Counted from the stretch's first letter, positions 51,710-61,716 are shown. The stretch is DNA of 64,000 nt from Actinobacteria bacterium IMCC26207 (GCA_001025035.1 LCZK01000005.1:1-64000), one strand, 5' to 3'. Numbers and translations are program-made. The notes: a model not told the origin generated them from the letters alone.

Positions 51710-53329
51710 TTGACGGAGCAGGCCGAGAGAAACGGTGTGACGAGCCTTGGCTGGACTCTGGGCGGGGTTGCTGCAGTGCTAGCTGTTGGGGCAGTGCTGT
51801 TCACAGTGATCGGGTCACCATTTGGTTCGAGCACTAGCCCTACGACGACTTCTGTACCCCCAACGACCACGGTGGACGCAGTAACAACCACCACAGATGT
51901 CAACGAGGGCCCGCTACCAACCGACAGGGTTGCGTATGTCACCTCTACGGGCCTTGTGCTCAGCGGCACGGGGGCCGAGCCGCCGACTCAAGTTGGAACT
52001 GACGCGGCCAGGGGTCCAACCGGTCTGGGTGCGATTGCGGTGGCCCCAACAGGCGACCTGATTGCCTACCTGCGAACCGACGGTGCGCTCGTGGTGGTGC
52101 CCTCAACAGGTGGCGCTGCGGTGGTCCTTGCTGCTGACGCAGTTCTTGCAGATATTGGTGAGCACAATCTGTTGGCCTGGGATCCGACGGGTGCGCAGAT
52201 TGCATACATTGCCGTTGGGACTGCCGATATGGCCGAGCCAAGGGCGACTACCCCCAAGCCGCTTTCTGCCGGCCAAGGCGTCTATCGGGTGCCCTTGCCC
52301 GAGGGAGTTCTGGGCAATGTGGTCAAAGTCGTAGACCGCACGGGCGCTGCTGTGATGCGAATCGGTGACCCCTCGACACGTTCGATGGTGGGTCTGGCTA
52401 GTTCAAAGTCCGATGACCTCATGCTGCTCGAGTCGGTAATCCCAGGAACGGATAACCCCTACACCCTCGCCGCTGCCACCTCGGGATCCGATGCTCTGAC
52501 TCCCACATTTCTCTCTGCCGATGCACCGACATTTTCCTCTGACGGCAACTTCATTATTGCGGTAGGCCCGGATAAAAGCGGAAAGGAAATGATCCGAATC
52601 GCCACTGATTCTCTGAGCCGTACGACTTTGGTTTCGGCTGATCAGATCTGTGCTCCTTCGGTGTCTCCGGATAGCACTCGGATTGTCTATGGCGCTGGGC
52701 CGAACTGCTCCAAACTCATGCTGATCTCCGCCAAGGGAGGAGCTCCAGTCGAAATTACGCCTCCTGCTCAACCTGGCAAAGCGAGTTATCGCTCAGGTGA
52801 ATTGAGTTGGACAGCCGACGGCCGCTTTATTGCTTTTGCCGACTGCCGGTCGACTGATGGGCCAGTTACTTGCGGAGGCCCCGTGACGTTTCTTGACCCT
52901 GATCGCTTGGTGGTCGTGCCGGGAACAATTGCGACCACCGTTGCAACCGTGACGCGTCCGCTTCTCGGAGATTTGCGACTCACCGTTGTCCTAGCCGGTC
53001 CAATCGATTACGTAGGGACCTTTCCCGTCGATGCTGAAAGCGAAGGCGAACTCGTCGAGGTAGACGGGTCGACCTCGAATCTGAATCTTGACCTCATCAA
53101 CGGTGATCAAGAGTTGAGTTTGGACCTGCAAGTTGCACAGGGGAGTCAGTTCGTGACGGGACAGATGACGGTGATCGATCCAAGTAAGGGGATTAACCGC
53201 AGCTTCACAGTGCTAGGAACGGCATCTGTGATTGGCCTTCGAGTTGCATCAGTGAGCGGTATCTGGATTTCAACTGATGACCTGCCGTTTGTTTCGGGCA
53301 AGTTCCGGATTGGGCTGCGCCGCGGATGA
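51710..53329 (+). CDS. Membrane-anchored beta-propeller (TolB/WD40-like) protein
   Basis: A 539-residue protein starting at TTG. It has one N-terminal membrane helix (about 13-35), a Thr/Pro linker (SPTTTSVPPTTTVD), then repeated propeller-like blades with DPTGAQIAYI, SPDSTRIVYG and TADGRFIAFAD motifs, plus a C-terminal beta domain. It would sit outside the membrane. It is the first gene of the GlgE operon, its stop overlapping the glgE start (ATGA), which ties its expression to glucan synthesis. A sensor, binding or scaffolding role is possible but not shown. Confidence 0.72.
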   Translation: MTEQAERNGVTSLGWTLGGVAAVLAVGAVLFTVIGSPFGSSTSPTTTSVPPTTTVDAVTTTTDVNEGPLPTDRVAYVTSTGLVLSGTGAEPPTQVGTDAARGPTGLGAIAVAPTGDLIAYLRTDGALVVVPSTGGAAVVLAADAVLADIGEHNLLAWDPTGAQIAYIAVGTADMAEPRATTPKPLSAGQGVYRVPLPEGVLGNVVKVVDRTGAAVMRIGDPSTRSMVGLASSKSDDLMLLESVIPGTDNPYTLAAATSGSDALTPTFLSADAPTFSSDGNFIIAVGPDKSGKEMIRIATDSLSRTTLVSADQICAPSVSPDSTRIVYGAGPNCSKLMLISAKGGAPVEITPPAQPGKASYRSGELSWTADGRFIAFADCRSTDGPVTCGGPVTFLDPDRLVVVPGTIATTVATVTRPLLGDLRLTVVLAGPIDYVGTFPVDAESEGELVEVDGSTSNLNLDLINGDQELSLDLQVAQGSQFVTGQMTVIDPSKGINRSFTVLGTASVIGLRVASVSGIWISTDDLPFVSGKFRIGLRRG

Positions 53330-55332
53330 CTCCTTCTCCCTCCGCACAGAATCCTCGACAGAGCGATCTGTTGAACAGCCCAAGCCGCATCTTGATTCGG
53401 GACCTGTACCCCGTCACTCCGTCTTTGTCTCCGGCAAAAGCCGTCCGAGGAGATGAAGCCGAGTTTGGGGCGATGCTGGTTGCAGACGGACACGGTTTGT
53501 TGGCTGCACGACTGAGGTGGCGGCGGGCTGATTCGCAGACCACAACAAATCCAGAGTGGCAGTCGATGCCGCTTGTGGTTGCGGCCTCGGGCCAGGCCAC
53601 TGGTCAACTTGGCTTTGAGGCTGAAGGGCTCTACGAGTTTCAGATTCAAGCTTGGGCAGACCGGTTCGAGACCTGGCGACGCGACCTGCAACTCTTCGCT
53701 CAGGCCGATGAACCTCTGCAGTTGGAGTTCGAGCAGGGGGCGCTCATTCTGGAGTCGCTGCAGCAACTGCTGCCAGCGGGTTCCACACGCCGGATCGTTG
53801 ACGCCATCGAGCAACTCCGCAGCTCGAGTTGTTCTGATCGAGTCAGGCTTGCAGCCGCAACCGACGACGCCGTGGCTCAAGCTGTGGTCGGCGTGCCAAG
53901 CGAGATCACCACTTCGCCAACCTTCTTGCTGCGCGTCGATCCTGAACTCGCAGTACGAGGAGCTTGGTACGAGTTCTTTCCGCGCTCAGAGGGTGGACTT
54001 GGGGTCGGGGCGAACTCTTGGTCCCGACTCGAAAAGATTGCAGATGCCGGATTCGATGTCGTGTACCTTCCGCCGATTCATCCCGTCGGCCTGTCACACC
54101 GCAAAGGCAAAAATAACTCTCTCGACGCAGGCCCCAAAGACGTAGGAAGCCCTTGGGCGATTGGCTCTACCGATGGGGGCCACACGGCAGTGAATCCCGA
54201 GTTGGGAACACTGAGCGATCTGAAGGGCTTTGTGGCCCGAGCGCGTGAACTTGGGGTGGAGGTCGCCTTGGATTATGCGCTGCAATGCAGCCCTGATCAC
54301 CCATGGGTGAGCGAGCACCCCGAATGGTTTCTGCACCGTTCCGATGGCTCAATTCGCTATGCCGAAAACCCCCCAAAGAAGTATCAGGACATTTTTCCGA
54401 TCAACTTCTGGCCCGTGCAGGAACAAGACCGAATTGAGCTCTGGCAGGCTTGCCTAGAGATTTTGGAATTCTGGATTGACTGTGGAGTCGAGGTCTTCAG
54501 GGTCGACAATCCGCACACCAAACCGCTGGCTTTTTGGGCTTGGATTATTCGTGAAGTTCAGGCAACTCACCCCCGAGTCGTGCTGCTCTCAGAGGCTTTT
54601 ACCGAGCCCGCCATGATGCACAGCTTGGCCGAGATTGGATTTAGCCAGTCCTATACCTACTTCACATGGCGCCAGAACAAAGACGAACTCACTGCTTATG
54701 GCGAAGAACTTGCGCACGCAGCAACTGCGGCCTGGTTTAGGCCGAATCTGTGGCCAAGTACTCCCGATATTTTGACTGATCCGTTGCGGGACGGTTCGCG
54801 TCAGGCGTTTGCATCTCGGGCAATTCTCGCTGCGCTAATGGCTCCGAGCTGGGGGATCTATTCAGGCTACGAGCACTGCGAGAACACAGCACTGGCCGAC
54901 AAAGAGGAGTACAAGTTCTCGGAGAAATACGAGATCAAGAACCGCGACCATGCAAGGCCTGATTCGTTGTGGCCGCTCCTGAGCGAACTCAATCGCATCC
55001 GACGCGATCACCGTGCCACCTGGCGCATGAACTCACTGCGGTTTCACTACGTTGATCATGAGCAGGTGATCGCGTTTACCCATCACTGCGCAGTGCAGAC
55101 CGAGGCCGGACCCGTGAACGACACCCTCTTAGTGGTAGTCAATCTGACACCGGATGAAATCTGTGAGGCAACGGTCTACCTAGACCTAGACACGCTTGGT
55201 TTGAGTGGAGCAGCCTCCCTTACCGTGCGTGATGAGCTGACCGATGAGAGCTGGCAATGGGGGCCATCAGGGAACTACGTGCGCCTCGATCCAACGGAGC
55301 GCGTCGCACACATCTTTAGCCTGACTCAGTGA
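53326..55332 (+). CDS. glgE: Alpha-1,4-glucan:maltose-1-phosphate maltosyltransferase
   Basis: GlgE extends alpha-1,4-glucan with maltose units from maltose-1-phosphate. It has 668 residues: an N-terminal beta domain, the dimer helical insert (about 125-165), then a GH13_3 barrel with YEFFPRSEGG, DVVYLPPIHPVG, the nucleophile in VFRVDNPHTKP, the general acid in LLSEAFTEP, and YSGYEHCEN. KYEIKNRDH near the C-terminus is characteristic of GlgE. It is coupled to the upstream propeller gene and followed by treS, maltokinase and glgB, giving the whole pathway in one operon. Confidence 0.97.
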   Translation: MTPSPSAQNPRQSDLLNSPSRILIRDLYPVTPSLSPAKAVRGDEAEFGAMLVADGHGLLAARLRWRRADSQTTTNPEWQSMPLVVAASGQATGQLGFEAEGLYEFQIQAWADRFETWRRDLQLFAQADEPLQLEFEQGALILESLQQLLPAGSTRRIVDAIEQLRSSSCSDRVRLAAATDDAVAQAVVGVPSEITTSPTFLLRVDPELAVRGAWYEFFPRSEGGLGVGANSWSRLEKIADAGFDVVYLPPIHPVGLSHRKGKNNSLDAGPKDVGSPWAIGSTDGGHTAVNPELGTLSDLKGFVARARELGVEVALDYALQCSPDHPWVSEHPEWFLHRSDGSIRYAENPPKKYQDIFPINFWPVQEQDRIELWQACLEILEFWIDCGVEVFRVDNPHTKPLAFWAWIIREVQATHPRVVLLSEAFTEPAMMHSLAEIGFSQSYTYFTWRQNKDELTAYGEELAHAATAAWFRPNLWPSTPDILTDPLRDGSRQAFASRAILAALMAPSWGIYSGYEHCENTALADKEEYKFSEKYEIKNRDHARPDSLWPLLSELNRIRRDHRATWRMNSLRFHYVDHEQVIAFTHHCAVQTEAGPVNDTLLVVVNLTPDEICEATVYLDLDTLGLSGAASLTVRDELTDESWQWGPSGNYVRLDPTERVAHIFSLTQ

Positions 55333-55379
55333 ATGGTTCGCTGTGTGCGGTTCGTGCTTTCATGCGGCAGACTGAGGAA

Positions 55380-55781
55380 ATGAATGATCGAAGTATTGCC
55401 CGCTCCATTGCCCTAGGCCGGGTTGCTTTTGGCCTAACCATGCTGCTGATTCCCCATACCGTGATGTCCAGACTCGGTGACGATAAGCCTGGCCCGCTGA
55501 TGTGGATGGCTCGAGCATTTGGAATTCGCGACATGGTTCTCGGTTTTGGGGCGATTATGGAACTCACAGAAGAGAACCCCGAAGGCCGCTGGGTTGCCTA
55601 TGGGGCAGCGGCCGATACCTGCGACGCTGTTGCTGCAGTGGTGTGGCGTGAGGAACTCGGCGTTGCGGGCATGGCAGCTACTCTCTCGCTCGCAGTTCCC
55701 GCCGCAGCCGGAGGCTGGTGGTCGGCATTCGGTTTGCACCGAACCCGAGCCACTCATGGCACCGGTACGATGAGCAAGTGA
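55380..55781 (+). CDS. Small membrane protein within the GlgE operon
   Basis: A 133-residue protein with three to four predicted membrane helices (SIALGRVAFGLTMLLIP; FGIRDMVLGFGAIM; AYGAAADTCDAVAAVVW; MAATLSLAVPAAAGGWW). It resembles the DUF4267-like group of small membrane proteins. ATG 55380 is preferred because TGAGGA precedes it; a GTG at 55329, overlapping the glgE stop (GTGA), is the alternative and would add 17 residues. It overlaps treS by four bases. The function is unknown. Confidence 0.7.
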   Translation: MNDRSIARSIALGRVAFGLTMLLIPHTVMSRLGDDKPGPLMWMARAFGIRDMVLGFGAIMELTEENPEGRWVAYGAAADTCDAVAAVVWREELGVAGMAATLSLAVPAAAGGWWSAFGLHRTRATHGTGTMSK

Positions 55782-57463
55782 TTCAACCCCCCACTTCCGG
55801 TTCAATACTCTCGTCAAACAACCAGTGGTATCGCTCCTCGATCTTTTATGAGGTGCATGTTCGCGGGTTCTTCGACGCCACAAACGACGGCAATGGTGAC
55901 CTCCGCGGCCTGACTTCCAAGCTGGACTATTTGGAGTGGCTTGGAATTGACTGCCTGTGGCTGCTGCCCTTTTATGAGTCCCCGCTGCGAGATGGCGGGT
56001 ATGACATCTCGGACTTCTTGACCGTGCACCCAGATTTTGGGACCACTGATGATGCAGCCCACCTGATCGAGGAGGCGCACCGCCGTGGGATTCGCGTGGT
56101 CGCGGACATGGTGATGAACCACACCTCGGATCAGCACCCTTGGTTCTTGGAATCTCGACAAGACTCCACCAATCCCAAGGCGGATTGGTACGTGTGGGGA
56201 GATGACGATCAGCGGTGGAGCGATGCTCGGGTCATCTTTGTAGATACGGAGCCCTCGAACTGGAGCTTCGATCATCAGAGGCAGCAGTACTACTGGCATC
56301 GCTTCTTTCACCATCAGCCAGATCTGAACTATCGCAACCCCGAGGTTCAAGACGCAATGATCGAGGTGATCTGTCATTGGCTTGGACTTGGACTTGATGG
56401 GTTCCGACTCGATGCGGTCCCGTATTTGTTTGAAGCCGATGGAACCAACGGCGAAAATCTGCCGGAGACTCACGAGTACCTGCGTCGCGTGCGCAGTGAG
56501 ATCGACTCCCGTTACCCCGGCAAAGTGCTGCTAGCCGAGGCCAACCAGTGGCCTGAGGATGTGGTGGAGTACTTCGGTGACGGCGACGAATGCCACATGT
56601 GTTTCCACTTCCCGCTCATGCCGCGAATGTTCATGTCACTTCGTCGCGAGGAGCGAACACCGATCACTGAAATTCTGGAGCGAACCCCAGAGATTCCTGA
56701 AGGGTGTCAGTGGGGAATCTTCTTACGGAATCACGATGAGCTCACCCTGGAGATGGTGACTGATGAAGAGCGCGATTACATGTGGGCCGAGTACGCCAAG
56801 GACCCAAGAATGCGCCGAAACGTTGGCATCAGTCGCCGGTTGTTTCCTCTTGTAGAAAATGACCGCCGACAGGCCGAGTTGCTACATGCGTTGCTCCTGA
56901 GCCTGCCCGGTACGCCCATTTTGTATTACGGGGATGAGATCGGCATGGGTGACAACATTTACCTTGGTGATCGCGACGGAGTGCGAACACCAATGCAATG
57001 GAGCCCTGATCGCAACGGCGGGTTCTCGACCGCCGACTTTGCGCAGTTATATCTTCCGCCACTCATGGACCCTGTTTATGGGTTCCAAGCAGTCAACGTC
57101 GAGGCCGAGCGCCGAAACAGCGGATCGTTCCTGAACTGGTTCCGACGCATGTTGCATGTGCGGCGACAGCACCCGCTCTTTGGACTCGGAGGATTCGAAG
57201 TCCTAGAGGTTTCTACGCCAGCGGTGTTTGCTTACCTTCGAACTCCTGCAGCCGATGATGAACATGCAAACCCCGTGCTCTGTGTCAACAATTTCTCGGG
57301 CGCTGCTCAACCGGCAGAGTTGTATCTATCGCATCTAGCGGGGCGAGTTCCTGTTGAACTTCTTGGCCAGGTTGCATTTCCTGCAATTGGTGACCTTCCG
57401 TACTTCGTCACTCTGCCACCATATGAGTACCTATGGTTCGAACTCACTGAGCCGACGGGGTAG
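55778..57463 (+). CDS. treS: Trehalose synthase (maltose alpha-D-glucosyltransferase)
   Basis: TreS isomerises trehalose and maltose and supplies maltose to the maltokinase. It has 561 residues in a GH13_16 barrel: FYEVHVRGFFDATNDGNGDL, DCLWLLPFYESPLRDGGYD, the nucleophile in GFRLDAVPYLFE, the acid in LLAEANQWPEDV and NHDELTLEMV. The start is set at GTG 55778, overlapping the preceding stop (GTGA); the frame extends 20 codons further upstream without homology. It is separate from the maltokinase, not fused. Confidence 0.95.
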   Translation: MIQPPTSGSILSSNNQWYRSSIFYEVHVRGFFDATNDGNGDLRGLTSKLDYLEWLGIDCLWLLPFYESPLRDGGYDISDFLTVHPDFGTTDDAAHLIEEAHRRGIRVVADMVMNHTSDQHPWFLESRQDSTNPKADWYVWGDDDQRWSDARVIFVDTEPSNWSFDHQRQQYYWHRFFHHQPDLNYRNPEVQDAMIEVICHWLGLGLDGFRLDAVPYLFEADGTNGENLPETHEYLRRVRSEIDSRYPGKVLLAEANQWPEDVVEYFGDGDECHMCFHFPLMPRMFMSLRREERTPITEILERTPEIPEGCQWGIFLRNHDELTLEMVTDEERDYMWAEYAKDPRMRRNVGISRRLFPLVENDRRQAELLHALLLSLPGTPILYYGDEIGMGDNIYLGDRDGVRTPMQWSPDRNGGFSTADFAQLYLPPLMDPVYGFQAVNVEAERRNSGSFLNWFRRMLHVRRQHPLFGLGGFEVLEVSTPAVFAYLRTPAADDEHANPVLCVNNFSGAAQPAELYLSHLAGRVPVELLGQVAFPAIGDLPYFVTLPPYEYLWFELTEPTG

Positions 57464-57549
57464 AACTCACTATCGATGCTGAAACGTTTTCCCGCGAACT
57501 TGTTGCGCTTCTTCCGGCATTTCTAGCCGGGCAGCGCTGGTATTCGGCT

Positions 57550-58824
57550 GTGGATGAGCCGCGGGTTGAGTTGCGCAAGGTCGATACGCTTGCTGACGGC
57601 TGGCCCACCCTGATGTGGTTGCTCGTCGAGGTCAGGGGTGACAACGGCACCGGCGCGCCCAGTTGGTATCAAGTACCACTCGGTGCAACTGCAGAGCGGC
57701 CAGACCACGTAGCCGAATCTGCAGTCCTCGGAGAGATCAGTTCACCCAGAGGACCCACGCATCTGTTCGACGCATTGGCCGATGATGAACTCGCTCTGCG
57801 GTTTGCGCACATTGTGGCTCCGGATCTTCACCCTCACTCGGCTCGGGTGCAGGGCGGCGAGCAGTCGAATACGTCCATTGTGTTGGACGAGCGATACATC
57901 ATGAAGGTGTTCCGGCGCGTTCAACCGGGAGCAAACCCCGATGTTGAAGTCACCGAGGCATTGGGCAAGGTGGGCTTTGGTGCAGTTCCTGTTCCCGTAG
58001 CGATCTGGCGACGCAATCAAACTGACCTAGCTGTGGTGAGGCGTTACGAGCGCAGCCGTGGCGAAGGGTTTGAGCTCGCAACAGACTCGCTTCGTGAACT
58101 GTTTAACCGCAGGCGGCCGCCTCGGGATTGCAAGCTCGACTTTGCAGAGGATGCCCGTCTGCTGGGGCAGAACGTGGCGCACCTACACGTTGCCTTAGCC
58201 GAGGCTTTTGGTGCAGAACGCGCGGATGGTGCGGCTTGGGCCGCCGATATGGCGGCTCAGTTGCATCGTGTTGCCTCGGGCAAGCTAGATACCGAGCGAA
58301 TCGAAAAAATCTACGACCGCTTGCGCACGGCAGCCGACCTTGGCACGGCCATTCGTATCCATGGCGACCTGCACCTTGCCCAGGTGCTTCGCCTGCAGCG
58401 CAGTTGGATGGTGCTCGACTTCGAAGGCGAGCCTGCTCGGCCAGTGGAGGAGCGTCGCCACCCATCTTCGCCGTTGCGTGACGTCGCCGGTATGACTCGG
58501 TCTTTTCAGTATGCGGCTGCCATGGCCCTAAGGGCGCATGGCCAGGCTGATCACGAACTGCGAGTTCTGGCCGACGCTTGGACGGTTCGTAATGTCAATA
58601 CGTTCCTGGCTGGTTACGCCGATGTTGATGCTGCGCATCGATTACTGCCACAGTCCCGGTCAAGCAGAGACGCGCTGCTGAGCGTATTTGAGCTTGATAA
58701 GGCCGTCTATGAGGTTGCCTACGAGCTAGCTCATCGCCCAGAGCTCGTGGACCTACCGGTCCAAGCCGTGGAGCGATTGTTGAACGGCGAGGATCAACTG
58801 CCGGCAACAGAACCGGAAGCCTGA
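57550..58824 (+). CDS. mak: Maltokinase (start uncertain)
   Basis: It phosphorylates maltose to maltose-1-phosphate, the GlgE substrate. Visible motifs are NTSIVLDERYIMKVFRRVQPG (in part RYIMKVFRRVQPG, ATP-binding), IRIHGDLHLAQVL (catalytic loop, about residue 272) and VLDFEGEPARP (metal site). The first standard start is GTG 57550, but in-frame codons from about 57460 read FSRELVALLPAFLAGQRWY, clearly the family's N-terminal cap (QRWF-type motif). The real start therefore lies near the treS stop at a non-standard codon, or a base is wrong there. glgB follows four bases after the stop. Confidence 0.9.
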   Translation: MDEPRVELRKVDTLADGWPTLMWLLVEVRGDNGTGAPSWYQVPLGATAERPDHVAESAVLGEISSPRGPTHLFDALADDELALRFAHIVAPDLHPHSARVQGGEQSNTSIVLDERYIMKVFRRVQPGANPDVEVTEALGKVGFGAVPVPVAIWRRNQTDLAVVRRYERSRGEGFELATDSLRELFNRRRPPRDCKLDFAEDARLLGQNVAHLHVALAEAFGAERADGAAWAADMAAQLHRVASGKLDTERIEKIYDRLRTAADLGTAIRIHGDLHLAQVLRLQRSWMVLDFEGEPARPVEERRHPSSPLRDVAGMTRSFQYAAAMALRAHGQADHELRVLADAWTVRNVNTFLAGYADVDAAHRLLPQSRSSRDALLSVFELDKAVYEVAYELAHRPELVDLPVQAVERLLNGEDQLPATEPEA

Positions 58825-58827
58825 GTT

Positions 58828-60804
58828 GTGTCAGCTCTCGGCGCAGCGGCACAGCAACCTGGAGAGCTTGACCTGTTCCTCTTTGGTGAGGGCACCCATC
58901 GCAGACTTTGGGACTTGCTGGGTGCTCACCTCTGCGAGTCTGGTGGCGCAACCTTTGCTGTGTGGGCACCGAACGCTCAGCAGGTTTCAGTGGTTGGGGA
59001 CTGGGCCGGGTGGAACGAGTCGTCGGCAGAAGCAACCTTGCTTGCAACCCAAGGCAACTCCGGAATTTGGTGGGGGTTCGAGCCGCGTGCGCGGCCGGGG
59101 GACCGGTACAAGTTCTTGGTCGCCGGCCAAAATGGCCAGACCACAGAGCGTGCCGATCCACTAGCTACGGCTGCAGAAGTGCCCCCTGCTACCGCCTCGG
59201 TCCTCTTTGAAAGCTCCTATGTATGGAACTCCTCGAAGGGCGAAGACTGGCGCACGGCTCGCTCAGATCGCAATAGTGGCCGACTGTCTGTCTACGAGGT
59301 GCATCTGGGATCCTGGCGCCGTCACAGCGATGGTCGGGCGCACACAGCACGAGAACTAGCGGAACCTCTTGCCGATTGGGCGAGTTCACTGGGGTTTACC
59401 CATATTGAACTCATGCCGGTAGCGAGTCACCCCTTCGGCGGCTCTTGGGGGTATCAGGTCTCGGGTTATTACGCTCCCGATGCCCGGTTGGGGTCCCCTG
59501 ATGACCTTCGCTATTTGATCGATGTTTGTCACGACCGTGGACTAGGCGTGATTTTGGACTGGGTACCTGCGCACTTCCCAAAGGATCGTTTTGCCCTCGC
59601 TCAATTTGATGGCACCGCGCTGTATGAACATGCTGACCCTCGCCGTGGTGAGCACCCTGATTGGGGCACGCTGGTGTTCAATCACGGCCGCAACGAGGTC
59701 CGCAATTTTTTGGTTGCCAATGCCTTGTATTGGCTTGAAGAGTTTCGAGTCGACGGACTCCGCGTAGATGCAGTTGCCTCGATGTTGTACCTGGATTATT
59801 CCAGAGAGGCAGGGGAGTGGGTTCCCAATGAATTGGGTGGCAGAGAAGACTTGGAAGCTGTCGCGTTTGTTCGTGAACTCAACGAGGTCACTGCTCAAGA
59901 ACAACCGGGTGCGCTGGTTATCGCCGAGGAATCAACCTCTTGGTCAGGGGTAACGCGACCCGCCGACTGGGGCGGACTGGGATTCTCTCGCAAGTGGAAC
60001 TTGGGCTGGATGCACGACACCCTGAGCTACTTTGCCCAAGAGCCAATTCATCGCGCCTTTCACCATCACGAACTGACCTTTCCTATGGTCTACGCCCGAG
60101 ACGAACGCTGGCTGCTTCCCCTGAGCCACGATGAGGTCGTTCACGGGAAAGGCTCGCTGCTGAACAAAATGCCCGGCAACCACGAGGAGCAACTAGCCCA
60201 CCTGCGCTCGTTATTGGCCTGGCAATGGTGCCACCCTGGCCGGCAGTTGCTCTTTATGGGCGGCGAGCTCGCTCAGGAGCGTGAATGGTCACACGAGGGC
60301 GAAATCGACTGGTTCTTGCTGCAGCGTGAGGGCCACGACGGGGTTCGCAGGCTCGTAGCCGATCTGAATTCCGTACAAGCACAGAACCCGGCGCTGTGGG
60401 CAGGCGATGACGATCTGGATCACCATATTGGATGGCTCGATGCGGATGATCATGAGCATTCGATTTTCTCGTTCTGGCGGTCGGTCCCTAGCTGGTACGA
60501 GGAGCAATCCAATGACCAGCCTCAAGGCCCTGCGGCTCACCACGGTTCGGTAGCAGTGGTGGCAAACCTAACTCCAGTGCCGCGGCACGGGTACCGCCTT
60601 GGTGTGTCAGACCTAGCCCCATGGAAGGTGCTTCTCGATACTGACGCCCAGATTTACGGTGGCACTGCCGCCCATGTGGGTGAGAATGCAGACGGGGTTT
60701 TAGTAGTGGACAAGGACACGCCATGGCAGAACCAGGCGGGCTCTTTGCTTCTCACGCTGCCTCCGTTGTCGGTGATCATTCTGGCCCCAAGCGAGCTACC
60801 GTGA
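58828..60804 (+). CDS. glgB: 1,4-alpha-glucan branching enzyme
   Basis: It introduces alpha-1,6 branches into the growing glucan. It has 658 residues starting at GTG: one CBM48 domain (ATFAVWAPNAQQVSVVGDW), then a GH13_9 barrel with SVYEVHLGSWRRHSDG, the nucleophile in GLRVDAVASMLYLDYS, the acid in LVIAEESTSW and LLPLSHDEVVHGKGSLL. It is shorter than mycobacterial GlgB and appears to lack the extra N1 beta domain, so it is the short form. Last gene of the GlgE operon. Confidence 0.96.
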   Translation: MSALGAAAQQPGELDLFLFGEGTHRRLWDLLGAHLCESGGATFAVWAPNAQQVSVVGDWAGWNESSAEATLLATQGNSGIWWGFEPRARPGDRYKFLVAGQNGQTTERADPLATAAEVPPATASVLFESSYVWNSSKGEDWRTARSDRNSGRLSVYEVHLGSWRRHSDGRAHTARELAEPLADWASSLGFTHIELMPVASHPFGGSWGYQVSGYYAPDARLGSPDDLRYLIDVCHDRGLGVILDWVPAHFPKDRFALAQFDGTALYEHADPRRGEHPDWGTLVFNHGRNEVRNFLVANALYWLEEFRVDGLRVDAVASMLYLDYSREAGEWVPNELGGREDLEAVAFVRELNEVTAQEQPGALVIAEESTSWSGVTRPADWGGLGFSRKWNLGWMHDTLSYFAQEPIHRAFHHHELTFPMVYARDERWLLPLSHDEVVHGKGSLLNKMPGNHEEQLAHLRSLLAWQWCHPGRQLLFMGGELAQEREWSHEGEIDWFLLQREGHDGVRRLVADLNSVQAQNPALWAGDDDLDHHIGWLDADDHEHSIFSFWRSVPSWYEEQSNDQPQGPAAHHGSVAVVANLTPVPRHGYRLGVSDLAPWKVLLDTDAQIYGGTAAHVGENADGVLVVDKDTPWQNQAGSLLLTLPPLSVIILAPSELP

Positions 60805-60870
60805 TGGCAGTGTTCACCGCAACAGTTTTTGGCAGCAGCGATAGCGCAGTAACGGCATGGACGTAGCGAT

Positions 60871-61716
60871 ATGGACGTAGTGACTGCTTGTTATCGGCAC
60901 CCGCAGCAGACCGCAGCAGTGAGTTGTCAGCGATGCGAACGACCAATCTGCACAAAATGCATGGTGCAGGCCTCGGTTGGTTTTCAGTGCCCTGAATGCA
61001 CCTCGGCTCGACCCCAAAAAGTGATCAACAGTCGCACACTCTTTCGAGGCCACAACGAGGTAGTGGTTGGCAAGATCATCATTGGAATCAACGTTGCTGT
61101 GTTTGCAGTCATGGCGTTGCTGAGCGGAAACCCGAACGGTGCCTCTGGGCCGGTCTACGAATACGGTGCCTTATTTGGTCCGTTAGTTGCGGCGGGGGAT
61201 TGGTGGCGAGTTTTCACGAGTGCGTTCCTGCACGCTGGCGTATTGCATCTGGGCATGAACATGCTGCTGCTGTGGTTCTTGTCCCAAGAGATGGAACCTG
61301 TACTTGGCAAGATGCGGTTCGCAATTTTGTATGTCACTGCCCTGATAGGTGGATCACTCGGTGTTCTGATTCTGTCGCCGCTCTCGCCAACTGTGGGTGC
61401 CTCGGGAGCCGTCTTTGGGCTGATGGGCGGGCTGATTGTGTTGCAGCTGAGGGCGCATCAGAACCCATGGAAGTCAGGCATCGGTGGGCTCGTGCTGATC
61501 AATCTGTTGCTGACCTTTGCGATTCCGGGAATCTCAATCGGTGGCCACTTGGGTGGCCTCTTAGCGGGAGCCGCTGCCGGTGCGGTGCTGCACCCGGTGA
61601 GTTGGCCGCAACAAGGCGCCGCTCTTCGATCCACCGTGGTGGTGGGGTTCGCGTTCACCCTCGGAGCGTTCGCTCTAGCGGCGGCGTCATTCTTCACTGT
61701 TAACCCGCTGTTCTAA
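60871..61716 (+). CDS. Rhomboid-family intramembrane protease with N-terminal zinc finger
   Basis: A 281-residue protein: an N-terminal B-box-like finger (CYRHPQQTAAVSCQRCERPICTKC, core CQRCERPICTKC; then CPEC), followed by six or seven membrane helices. Rhomboid signatures are the WWRVFTSAFLHAGVLHLGMNM loop (in part SAFLHAGVLHLGMNM), the catalytic Ser in VGASGAVFGLMGG (about 174) and His in IGGHLGGLLAG (about 226). It cleaves membrane proteins within the bilayer. Finger-containing rhomboids of this type are common in actinobacteria. Confidence 0.93.
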   Translation: MDVVTACYRHPQQTAAVSCQRCERPICTKCMVQASVGFQCPECTSARPQKVINSRTLFRGHNEVVVGKIIIGINVAVFAVMALLSGNPNGASGPVYEYGALFGPLVAAGDWWRVFTSAFLHAGVLHLGMNMLLLWFLSQEMEPVLGKMRFAILYVTALIGGSLGVLILSPLSPTVGASGAVFGLMGGLIVLQLRAHQNPWKSGIGGLVLINLLLTFAIPGISIGGHLGGLLAGAAAGAVLHPVSWPQQGAALRSTVVVGFAFTLGAFALAAASFFTVNPLF

